A DNA stretch of 33,140 bases from Cerioporus squamosus (lineage: Eukaryota > Basidiomycota > Agaricomycetes > Polyporales > Polyporaceae). The notes beneath the pieces were generated by a model that did not search any database, was not told the origin of the DNA, and saw only the letters and a list, made by a program, of their open reading frames with translations. Below are positions 11,085 to 20,853 of this stretch, piece after piece. Location: contig JABYQS010000306.1 of assembly GCA_022592435.1 (NCBI GenBank), positions 1 through 33,140 on the forward strand. The letters are read 5' to 3'. The translations under genes and the position numbers were made by a program. Positions within the stretch are counted from its first letter, which is position 1. Each line of letters opens with the position of its first letter.

Positions 11085-14000
11085 CTACTGTAGCGGGTCG
11101 AACCTGGGCTGCTGCGCCTGCATCCCAAAGTTGACGTTCATCCCCTGCTGGTTGAACTGCTGCCGCATGATCTGGTCCATCATCGCCAGCTCGTCCGCCG
11201 AGAAGTCCAAGTGGAGCGGCGCGCTCTGCCCCTGCGCCCGCGCCTGGGCCTGCACCTGCGGCTGGGCCTGGGGAAGGACCTGCGACGCGCTCGATGCCTG
11301 CCGCTGTTGCTGGTGCATCTGCGTGTTCGGGTTGAACGGGGGCGCGTCGACGTCGGGGTACCCCGTGCCTGGTGGAAGCCCTGCGAACTCGGGGAGGCCG
11401 AACGACATGTACGGGCGGTTCGAAAGCGGCTGGCCGGACATCATGCTCATATCCATGCCGCCCAGTCCGAACTCCATGTCGACATCCTCAGGGATGCGCG
11501 ACAGTCCGTCTGAGGTCATTGGGAAGTGTGGGTTGTAGAGGGCGCTCACGGGGGAGGAGGTGGATGTCGAGGCTTGTTGGGAGAGAGGGAAGACAGTCAC
11601 ACCCTCGCGCGGGTTCCAGTCGGGCGAGTAGGATGAGTTGCCAATAAGGGTGAAGCGGCACTGATCGTGGAGCGCGTCGAGGTTGGTGATTGTCGTGGCA
11701 AGCGACTGGGCATCTGCTGCAGCTTCGGACGACGATACGCCGTTGCTCGGGCCTGCTACGCCGGGGTACTGGGAGTATTCAACCTTGGGCGGGCTCTCTT
11801 GGCTTGTGGACCGAGGCAAGATGTCCTTCGGCTCCAATGTGCGCATGAGCAGCCGAGGCCGGAGCTGCTCGTGTAGGAGGTTGGACAGGATATTCGCGAC
11901 CTCGTTCGCACACTCGAAGGACTTCCCGGCAATGAGCAGGTACCGGATGCATTGCTCAGCCTGGGAGAGCGCAGTGGTGAGCGCGACCCGGCCGAGCCGC
12001 GGGCCGGACGTCGCCTGAACCGCGGAGAGAATGAAGGACGTTCCCGCGCAGTAGATGACCTGCATGAGCGTGATAGGCAGGTACCGGAGGGTGTACTTCT
12101 CGTGCCAGATGCCGAGCAGCAGCATGATGTTGTCGCTCGCCCGGTTGCACAGCTGCGTCAGTGTCAATTCAGTTAGCCTTCGTCGATCGCCGGAGGCAGT
12201 AGAAGCGCACTCCGAGTCCTTACCTTGACGTGATCGATCTCGGGGCCCGACCCGGCTGACTTTGTCCGACGGTAGAATGGCCGGTGCAGCAGGAGCAGCG
12301 TCCACCAGTACGCGAGGTGCAGCATGAGCCGGTGGGGGAGAGCGTTCGGTCGGCTGGCGGCTGTCAGGTCGACCTCGGGCGCCAGCGAGTCCTTCCAGTT
12401 GTTCAGTTGGATACTGTAGAACGTCAGCACTGCGCGAGAGAAAGATCATAGTCGCCACTCACTCCAACTCGCTGACAATCTGCAATGCTCCTTCTCGCTT
12501 TGAACCGGTCCCCAGGCTGTTCCTGTCCACAGCGTCAGCACACGTGCGGCAAGGGAGGCGGAAGACGACTCACAAAAAGTCGAAGATGCGCCGCGAGATA
12601 ACCATCAGGTCACAGCTCGCGGCGAACGTCCGCACGATGTAGCTCGGCTGCGGCGGCATCTTGCTCGGCGCCCAGAACCACGCGTTGTTGTCGATCTCGC
12701 TCCCGACGTACGGTACCGGGAACTGGCGCTCCTTCTTGTGCGGGACGAGAGAGCACTCGCGCCCGACGTACAGCGACCACAAGATGTCCTGCGAGTAGAT
12801 CGACCAGTACGCCCAGTTGCGGTCGTACATGTCCGCCTCCGTGATCAGCCCGGACTTGACCCACGACGAGCAGTCCGTCTTCAGCCCAACTGCATGCGAG
12901 CTCAATCAATGTACACAGAATGACTGAATCTCCGACTCACGAGCCTGGCTGACGCGGCCAGCCATACCTGCACGAGCATCAGCAAGCGATCAGCGACATC
13001 CAGCAAAACGGCGTACCAAAGTACAGATACCCCAAGCTCTGCTCCCCGCACGTCGAGTGGAAGAGCGCCAGCGTCCCCAATCCCGTGACGAGCGCGATAG
13101 TCGGCTTCTGCGCATCCGGCTCGATGTAGCTCTTCGCCTTCGACGCGAACATGCGCCTGCACCGGATGTCCTTCACCGCGGGGTCGTCCGTGAACGCCGT
13201 CGCAAGCGCTAGCGCAGCGTTGTGGAGCATCGGACTGTAGTGCGCGGCCCTCGGCGGCGTCGCGGTTGGCGGAAGGCTCAGTGCGCGGTGCATATCACGC
13301 AGGAAGAGTTCGGGGATTATGCGTAGGCTCCAGCACTGGCAGAATTTCAGCATGATGTCCAGTATTCGGTCATGCTCGGCTCGTGTCAGGGGAACGTCGT
13401 GGGGGAGGTGTCGTGACCAATCGAAGTATGCTGAGGGGACGGTGTGAGACGGTTCTGGGGATGCAGAGCCTTTCGCGTCGGTCGTGGCCGGTGAGGATCG
13501 TTGTGCGCCTAATCGCCACACAGACGTTGGGCCATGGAATTCGAGATCGGTGTCCTGAAGCTGTTGGGAAAACGCATGAGTCACTGCAGACGATGCTCAT
13601 CGGAAGCTCCCTAGCTCGTGCCTTCAGCTCTGAGAAATCTGAACTGCGACCGCTCGCAACATGTCAGCGGAGTTCGCAGTCGCAGCACCCACTTAGAGCT
13701 CGCAGCCTGCGTCTCCTGGATCACCGACATCAGACCCCGCTGCGAGTCCTCGCCAATGCGACCAAATGTCAGCACCACTGCAGCTTGCACGAATCCGTAG
13801 TCGTCATCGACGAGGTCATTCTCGGGGGGCTGCGAACTACGGCCGACCAGGTGGTTATAGGGCGCCGTAGCCAGATCCGAGATGGACCGTGGTGTGAGAA
13901 GGACATAATGAGTCCTCCGGGCGAGACCGGCCGCCGCGAAGAACGATAGCGTCCCTCTCGCTGGGAGAGTTCGTTGGACGCACACTATATCGATGAGAAT

Positions 14001-15084
14001 CACCGATGACCCTCATCGACGTGCGCACTACGGAGTCGATTCACCCACTGCGACCAGGCCGGCGCCCAGTAATGTCCCCAGGTGACCAATGTGAGCGATG
14101 CTAAACCGAGTATGTCTCTGCATGGGCTTATCGAGGCCTCACTGCCCTGGAGCGCAGTGAGAGTGCGCGCGTGATGTGGGGTAAGAAGCATAGAGGGCGC
14201 GCATGTGGGGTAAGACGACGACGCGGCGGGCAGACCTGGGATTGCCTTCAATCCGGACTCCGAGATGTGTTGCGCGGGGTGGCGGGAATGAGCGGGAGAT
14301 GGGGGATAAAGGCACAGGGACGGGATAGAAAGGCATGAAAGACACAGAAGCATGAAAGGAACGTACCAAGAGGTGCTTCGTTGGGGAGATGAGGGTGTCG
14401 ATGTCCGAGTCACTGTTGGAGGAAGAGGTATTCCCGCCATCGGTAGAGATGTCGACCTCGACGGAGTCCGGGCGTGGAAGGGAGGGGTCTCGGGCAGCAT
14501 CGGACGAAGCAGCAGGAGAAGGTCCGCCATGATTCCGGCGGCAATTCTCGAGGTCGGCCTGAAGGTCTTTTACCTTTGCCTCGAGCGCGCGGATGTAGTT
14601 CTCGAGTGACTCGAAGTGTTGCTGTGTGCGGGCTTTCTTTGCGGTTTCCTTGCCCCAAGTACACTGAACGATCGGAGCAGCCACCCAGAGCACGAGAGGG
14701 TATGTCACGGACAGCGCGAAGAAACAGCAGCCATGAGAACGTGGGAGGTCAAGCCACAAGAGGTTGAGCCGGTATGGTTGGTTCAGGATTGCGCACGAAC
14801 GAGAGAACGAAAGGGGTGGCGAGTGGCAATGAGAGGATGATATGCACGTCCAAGCAGACTACGCACCTCTGACGCACGACCCGCCTTCTCGCACGGCCCA
14901 CAGACCGGTGTGCGTCCATCACATTTCGATTTCCTGCGTCAACGACTTGGCGTGAGTGAGAACGCGGGAAGTAGATGGTCGCTGCTCACCGTTTCCTGCA
15001 GTGGCTGCAAGCCTGTTTTGCATACGTTCCGCGACCTGATGGCACGGATGTATCATGCTTCGCACGTTGCTTGCCGTCCTTCAT
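11085..15084 (-). CDS. Zn2Cys6 fungal-specific transcription factor
   Basis: A nine-exon model gives 887 residues: 15084-14990, 14933-14867, 14663-14367, 13560-13017, 12967-12941, 12889-12574, 12522-12463, 12413-12224 and 12152-11085. The N-terminus has a binuclear zinc cluster with six Cys at residues 26, 29, 36, 43, 46 and 55 (CX2CX6CX6CX2CX8C). A coiled coil for dimerisation follows (ESLENYIRALEAKVKDLQADL). An acidic Ser-rich linker leads to the fungal-specific middle homology region, seen as DLEFHGPTSVWRLG, CQCWSLRIIPELFLRDM, SKAKSYIEP, STCGEQSLGYLYFGMAGR, DRNWAYWSIYSQDILWSLYVGR and LAYWWTLLLLHRPF. The C-terminus is Gln/Pro-rich, a likely activation region. The target genes are unknown. 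The gene ends 418 bp from glyoxal oxidase A, but adjacency does not show that it regulates that gene. Intron 3 is 806 bp and intron 2 is 203 bp, against about 45 to 75 bp for the others; the joins at both are phase 0 and restore family sequence, so I trust the ends. The start was chosen as the ATG nearest the zinc cluster; an in-frame extension upstream reads as non-coding. Confidence 0.88.
14174..14215. repeat. Short direct repeat inside the large intron
   Basis: The 13-mer ATGTGGGGTAAGA occurs at 14174-14186 and again at 14203-14215, each preceded by a GCGCGC-type run. Both copies lie in the 806-bp intron of the transcription factor gene. Confidence 0.6.
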
Positions 15085-15440
15085 GATAAGTACGGGACTT
15101 GGGACTCGGAGACGAGTGCGGGGTAGACGGAGAAGAGACGGAAAGAGAGCTGCCCTGCGTGCTCTCGGACTTGGCCTGCACACAGGCAATCCCCGCGCCC
15201 GAGATAAGATAAGATCCCGCGCCGAATCTCCGACGCGTAATCGGACTGGATCGACTCGCGGGGTCTCGTCTCGGCATCGGGGTGGGCGCCTGCTAAAACG
15301 AAGCTTGCTCGCAAATTCTCGGTTTGACTCCATGGCCGTATGGAAGAGGCGCGCAAATTGCGACGGCGGGCAGGGCGTGCAGCGTGTCCGAAGCTGCCTC
15401 TTGCTCTCATCCGCCATCACCAAGGCCTCAGCCAGCCACC
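15085..15440. promoter_or_regulatory. Divergent promoter with GATAAG sites, Zn2Cys6 gene / amino-acid permease
   Basis: The 356 bp between the two start codons drive both genes. Two overlapping GATAAG cores form a run at 15203-15215, and a third lies at 15085-15090, right next to the Zn2Cys6 start codon. Fungal GATA factors of the AreA/Nit2 type bind such sites and activate nitrogen-uptake genes when preferred nitrogen is scarce, which fits the permease on the right. No obvious TATA box is present for the permease. Confidence 0.6.
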
Positions 15441-17918
15441 ATGGCCGCCCCCCTCCCAGAGGCGCGGACCCCGTCCTGGGCGTCCACGGACGACGCGAAG
15501 GAGAAGATCCCCGCCGACGTTATCGAGAAGGGTTCCGTCGACCACGACGCCAAGAAGCCGTCTGTCTGGAAGCGTGTTCTAGTCGGTAATGCCAGCGGGG
15601 AAAACGAGACAAAACGTGCCATGCAGAGCCGGCATCTTACCATGATTGGTGAGCGCTTCGTACACTATGCTCTCGCGCATGTCCGGTGTCCTGACCTGCG
15701 GTTTGGGGACTTGAAGCTGTCGGTGGAACCATCGGTACAGGAATCTTCTTGAGTGCTGGCTCGGTCAGTCCGGAGAACCTATCCCTGGTCACAATATACT
15801 GAACTGCCGCAGGCAATCGCGGTTGCAGGTCCGGCCGGTGCGCTGCTGTCCTACTTCACCGTAGGCGTCTACTGCTACGGTGTCGTCATATCCTTGTGAG
15901 TCTTGTGCTAGCATGCTTGTAGACCACATCTAGACGTATGCCTCAGGGGCGAGATGGCTGCGTACATCCCAGTGTCCGGATCATTTGCAACATACGGTTC
16001 AAGGTTCTTTTCTCCTGCTCTAGGATTCACGATCGGTGCGTATGCACTTCTCGTGGAATGTATCCGGCCGCTTACCTCTTGCCAGGTTGGAATTATTGGC
16101 TCCAGTGGTTAGTGTGCCAACGTATCGTCTATGATTAGATGCAACATTGCTGATGCCGGTATCCGCCGACTTTGCAGGGCATTGTCAATACGTGAGTTCA
16201 CATGCTAAGACTGTCTATCTCTCTCACGTTCACTAACATCTCTTCCCCATAGCTAGCGAGCTGACTGCAGCTGCCGTCATCCTACAGGTTTGTTTGTCCG
16301 CTCGCATCCGTCAGATCTCGCTGACATAGTTCGTGTAGTACTGGGACTCGAGGATCACGACATGGGAATGGGCTCTTATCATCATCACGCCCATATTCCT
16401 CATGCAGCTCATCCACGTCCGCGTCTATGGTACGTCCAATATGCTGGCAGCAGTACTCTGCAGAGAATTCAAGTTGTGTCTCGTTAGGCGAGTCGGAATA
16501 CTGGTTCGCCATGATCAAGGTCGTCATGATCATCGTCTTCATCTTCGTCGGCCTCATCTACGACTGGGGCGGTGTGCGCGGTCACCCTGGCCCGGTACGT
16601 CCCACGTCTTCCTCCGCCTTCTACCCCCTCGCCTTTCTCACGCGTTCCCGCACCTACACAGGGTCTCTCCAACTTCCAAAACGGACAGGCGTTCATCGGG
16701 GGCTTCAGCGCGTTCGCACAGACGTTCGTCTACGCGTTCTACTCGTACGGCGGCGTCGAGCTCGTCTCCCTCGCCGCCGGAGAGAGTGCATCCCCGCACA
16801 AGGCCGTCCCACGCGCCGTCCGCGCGACCTTCTTCCGCATTGTCATCTTCTATATCCTCACGATGCTCACGATCGGCCTCAACATCAACTGGCAAGACCC
16901 CACCTTGCTCAACGCTGCCTCTGGTGAGCTTAGTGGACTTCTTTGTCCCCGCATCCTCGTGGAGGCGCTCGGACTCGTACTGATGGAACGCTGCAGATTC
17001 AAGCGTCGCTGCGTCGCCCCTCACGGTGGTCTTCCAGCGCGCAGGCTTCGGCGCTGCTGTTCACGTTGTCAACGCCGTATTGCTCACCGCCGTCTTGTCG
17101 GCGACGAACTCATGTTTCTACGCGAGCAGCCGTATGCTCCTCGCCCTCGCGCGCGCCGGCCAGGCCCCTCGCATCTTCGGCTGGGTCAATGCCCGTGGCG
17201 TTCCCGTACCTTCACTCCTGTACGTTTTCTTCCCCGGCGTCGCGAGACCCACCACTAACCCCACGTTCATCCCCAGCCTCTCCCTCGCCGTCTCCTTCGT
17301 GACCTTCCTCACCACGATCTGGGGCGAAGGTGTCGTCTTCACCTGGCTTCTCAACCTCACCGGCATCTCCTCGCTCCTCGTCTGGGGCACCATCGGGCTC
17401 ATCTCGCTCCGCTTCCGCGCCGCGTGGAAGGCGCAGGGCCGCTCGCTGGCGGACCTGCCCTACACGCAGCCCATATTCCCCATCCTGCCGCTCATCACGA
17501 TCGTCCTCACCGTGGCGATGTTCGCTGCGCAGGGGTACGCGTCGGTCGTGCAGCAGCCGTTCAGCGCGAGGGTGCGTCTCCTCCCTTCTCTCTCCCCCCT
17601 CTTTTTAGTGTGTGGTACTCGGACTCGGAACTGATTATCTGCATGCAGAACGTGGTGGCGACGTACATCGGCCTCGCGGTGTACATCGCGTGCTATATCG
17701 GGTACTGGCTGTGGGAGCGGCTCTGGCTCAAGCAGACGCAGCACATGGTGCCGCTCATGGACGTCGACCTCGACACGGACGCGGTGTGGGGCGTCGGGGA
17801 CGGCGTGCGCATCCGCGAGGAGGAGGCGGAGGCGCGGGAAAAGCGCGACGCGGCGGATGTCGCGCAGGGTAAGCGCGTGAGGGTGTGGTTCCGGAAGGTC
17901 GGGCGGTACGTGTCATGA
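15441..17918 (+). CDS. Amino-acid permease (yeast amino-acid transporter family, APC superfamily)
   Basis: Thirteen exons splice to 581 residues: 15441-15648, 15717-15763, 15813-15895, 15947-16035, 16086-16107, 16178-16191, 16253-16287, 16339-16429, 16488-16594, 16662-16923, 16997-17219, 17277-17571 and 17649-17918. The smallest exon is 14 bp. After a hydrophilic N-terminal tail comes the family signature GGTIGTGIFLSAG in the first membrane segment, then AGPAGALLSYFTVG, LGEMAAYIPVSGSFATY, GFTIGWNYWLQW, VELVSLAAGE, NSCFYASSRMLLALARAGQAP, FTWLLNLTGISSLLVWG and a charged C-terminal tail. About 12 membrane segments are expected. These proteins are plasma-membrane proton symporters for amino acids; the substrate range cannot be read from sequence alone. 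The start ATG sits in an ideal context (CCACCATGG). The gene ends 152 bp from the convergent neighbour. Confidence 0.92.
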
Positions 17919-18070
17919 CAAGAGTAGTGGACGGGCTGCGCGGGTGGACGCGGGTGGATGTAAGAGCGTGGTGGTGATTTAGTGCGAACGTAATAAAAGC
18001 AAGGAATGCACCAGAACACAACGATGTCCCAAACCCAAGGACGGGCTGCTCACTGGCTTCCAAGGCCTGT

Positions 18071-19575
18071 CTACTTCTCACCTCCCTCAGCCACGGCGGC
18101 TGCCTCCTCAGGATTACTGCTACTCAAGAACCTCCGCAACGTCCCCATCATCCTCAGCCACCCCGTCATCGACCCACTGATCCCCTTCCCCTTCGTCCCC
18201 AACCACTGCCCCAGCACCTCCTCCACAGGCTTCCCGTAATCGTCGTACGCTCCCTCCACCCCCGTCCTGTACTCCGCAAAACAGTTCTTCACCGTCAGGA
18301 ACCTCCACCCCGTCGCCCTCTCGAGCGCCTTCCACATCTCGAGCGAGTACGTCGCGTGCGTGCCCGCCGCCTCCTCCGCGTCGTACACCCCGAGGAAGGT
18401 CTGCCCTCGGCCGTTCGCGGTGAGGAGGTGCGGGTGGATGAAGAAGCGGTAGGGTTGCCCGACGAAGAGGACGCGGGGGTGGGTGCGGAGGTTCTGGAGG
18501 GAGATGGAGGGGTGCGAGATGTCGAGGCCGATACGCGGGGAGCGATATATGCGCGGTTTCTCGACGCTTTCGGTGGTGCCCGTGTGCGAGGGGTTTGCGG
18601 GAGCTGGAGGGACGCGGACGAGGCGCATGGCGGAGCCGCGAGATGGAGGTGGCGGGGATGGCTTGTCGGGACGTGGGGCGGGGGGAAAGGCGGAGATGTC
18701 GTTCTGCCAGACGTCCGTTACGAGGTCGGAGATCTTCGACGTGCCGCTGAGCCGCAGGATCTCGTCCACCAGGAGGGAGGGTCCTGAGATCACCTTGCTG
18801 TCGCTCAGACGGCGGATGGAGCGGAGGAGGATCCCGCCGCGCAATGTGTTCGTCGCCGTCGACGGTGAGGAGGCAGAATCCGACCCTGAAGTGCCATCTG
18901 AGAAGTACTTCGACGTTACGGCGAGCGCGCCGGGGTGGCCAATCGTGATGTCGAGGCCCTTGCGCGTCCCTCCTCGGTAGCCGGATGCGAATGCAGTTGG
19001 TGTCCCGACTTCGTTCGAGCGCGAGGGCGGCCGGTGGAAGTACCTGCAACGTGCACATACGTGTCAATTCTCGTCTAACCACGCGGACGAATCGGAAGTA
19101 CCGACCACCTCCCTGCCTGGCTCTGCTCGGCGCTGCCGTGCGTGAACGGGTCTTCGTGGCAGCCCAACTTGTACAAGTAGAACTCGATCTCCAGGAGCTC
19201 GAGCTGCTCGACTTTGGCGAATGTTGTGATTTCGATGCGGTACTGGTGTAGTAGGGTCTCGGCGATTTCGGAAAAGCGAGCAGAGATGGCGGATTGTGTC
19301 TCGAGTTGGGTGAAGTCGAGAAGGGGTACTAAGGGGTCATCCTCCGAGTCGACGCGGTGAGCCTGGGGTTCGGAAGAATCGTCCCTGGCTTCCGTCTTCC
19401 TTTGCTTGAGAGGAGGCTCACATTCTGCGTTAACTTTTCGTTCCGCCGCGGAGGTAGCGCTGTCGGCGGTATGGAACTCGTCGAAAGTCCGTTTGCTGCA
19501 ACATCGAGTCAGTCCAACCTCATTCGAAGTGTGTAGAAAGCTCGTATACCTCAACGACATCTCAGCTGCGCTCAT
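18071..19575 (-). CDS. Conserved fungal protein of unknown function, possible 3-methyladenine-glycosylase-like fold
   Basis: Three exons (19575-19550, 19495-19106, 19043-18071) give 462 residues. The N-terminus is hydrophilic with basic patches (LSKRTFDEF, PPLKQRK) that could act as nuclear targeting signals; there is no signal peptide or membrane segment. The conserved-looking core runs LELLEIEFYLYKLGCHEDPFT, GRWYFHRPP, GYRGGTRKGLDITIG, RGGILLRSIRRL and ISGPSLLVDEILRLSG, followed by a Pro-rich insert and a long C-terminal part. The order of a Glu-containing E-x-E-x-Y-like motif, a GG-LLR strand and a GPS-L segment recalls alkyladenine DNA glycosylases, but this is a pattern impression, not a demonstrated homology. 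The splice inside the GRWYF motif uses an ordinary GT donor in a weak context. Its 3' end faces the permease gene. I am sure it is a gene and unsure of its role. Confidence 0.8.
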
Positions 19576-19966
19576 CTTGCTTGTCTGCGCAAGCTACTAG
19601 TAGCTTGCGGCAACGCGTTGATGCGGTATTGCCCGTCACGGTAGTTCTCCACTGGCAGAACCCAGATTCAGTGTACAGTTTGTATGGATTTAAGTGCTCT
19701 GGATTGGAATCATCAATATCATAGGCCTGTGGAACTTTTCAACCTACCGGAAGGCTACCCCTTCATGCAGACGGTACTAGTAGCGGACCTGCGAGAGGAG
19801 TCTGAGCGCTAGAAAGTAACACCGCTGCGAAGACTCTCGGCATCTTCCGCTCTTGCCTTCTACCGCCACGAAGCTACTTCGCTCTTTCCCTCATCGGTGC
19901 CTGTTTGCCAGTCAGCACAGTCTTGGCGCGATGAGTGACATATTCTCGAGTTGTCCTACAGCAATA

Positions 19967-20001
19967 GCCCTCCTCAATTGTATTAATTAGTAGTTGTATT
20001 A
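19967..20001 (+). repeat. Left terminal inverted repeat of the MITE
   Basis: A 35-bp arm that is AT-rich after an initial GCCCTCC and is the exact inverse complement of 20173-20207. Confidence 0.9.
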
Positions 20002-20172
20002 CTTCGAGACACGGCGGCTACGCAGCTGGTGCGACCTCGGCTGGATGTCTCGCGCCCCCGAGTGACGAAATAGTTGCCTTAGAAAGCACTCTCCACACAT
20101 TTGCCGAGCTCGCATCAGGCTCGCATCAAGCTCAGAGCACAGCTCTGGCTGCGATACCGTAGTCTCTCGAAC

Positions 20173-20207
20173 TAATACAACTACTAATTAATACAATTGA
20201 GGAGGGC
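20173..20207 (-). repeat. Right terminal inverted repeat of the MITE
   Basis: This arm is the inverse of 19967-20001 and ends GGAGGGC, followed by TA. Confidence 0.9.
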
Positions 20208-20788
20208 TAATAGCTCAAGACCCCATGACGTGGACCCTTCGCCGCTGCATTGGAACTACAGCTTTATCCATCCTATAGCCCGCCGCGTGAATCCGCCAGT
20301 TATGCTGACCATGCAGCTATTTCCTCGGTATGTGGTTCTTGTTCTCATCTACGAGGATTTTAAGGTATTGACATCCTCCAGCAGCTCTGCAGAGGAGCTC
20401 CCTTCGCTGGCAATGTGTGGTCCTCGTTACTGCGGGGGGTGCTCATGCTCCGGCCCGACAGTGATTCTCTGAATGGAGATGTTGCACAGGACTCCTTCCA
20501 TCGTCGGATACTTCCCCTTGGTGCAACTCAGGAGTGCTCGAGCTTTAGCACAAGAACCCTTACGGGCCCCGGTACATGCCACAGACTAACTGAACCTGTG
20601 AATCAAGGACGCACTTCGACTCTCATAGTCGGGCGTGGACGGTGCTTGAGCGAATGAAATGAGTCCTTAGCGTTCCTGACGCTGCACTCTTCCCACATCG
20701 GAGGAAGCAGGGTGACCCATGTGCGTACAGCTTCCTGTCGTCGAATCGCAGCTCGCAACCTTACTGACTCCAACAGTTCCTGACAGGA

Positions 20789-20794
20789 TATAAA
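20789..20794 (+). promoter_or_regulatory. TATA box of glyoxal oxidase B
   Basis: TATAAA lies 65 bp before the ATG at 20854. The MITE ends about 580 bp upstream of it. Confidence 0.7.
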
Positions 20795-20853
20795 CTGTTC
20801 GAAAGTCAGAGGTTGCACTCCAAAGCTACAGTCCACGGGAGTGAATAGCGACG

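Larger units (their letters stand above)
19967..20207. mobile_element. MITE with 35-bp perfect terminal inverted repeats, TA target duplication
   Basis: The left end (19967-20001) starts GCCCTCCTCAATTGTATTAA and is the exact inverse of the right end (20173-20207) over 35 bp. After one mismatch about 7 more bases pair (TTCGAGA). A TA dinucleotide flanks each end (19965-19966 and 20208-20209), as expected for a Tc1/mariner-type insertion. The 241-bp element has no coding capacity and so is non-autonomous. Its inside contains a short direct repeat (GCTCGCATCA twice around 20109-20128). The AT-rich ends stand out from the GC-rich surroundings. An alternative reading would move the ends by one or two bases. 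Confidence 0.88.
19576..20853. other. Intergenic region with MITE and glyoxal oxidase B promoter
   Basis: This 1.28-kb divergent spacer contains the promoter of the unknown protein gene, a short inverted-repeat transposon (19967-20207) and the TATA box of glyoxal oxidase B. No gene is supported in it. Confidence 0.6.

Noticed and set aside
13611..14003. 130-codon frame inside the large transcription-factor intron taken as an exon
   Set aside because: The flanking exons join perfectly without it and no in-frame splice pair includes it; kept only as a question in the findings.
18120..19082. 320-codon minus-strand frame in the unknown-protein gene
   Set aside because: It is a different frame of the same strand as the supported 462-residue protein, is Arg/Pro/His-rich and crosses an intron.
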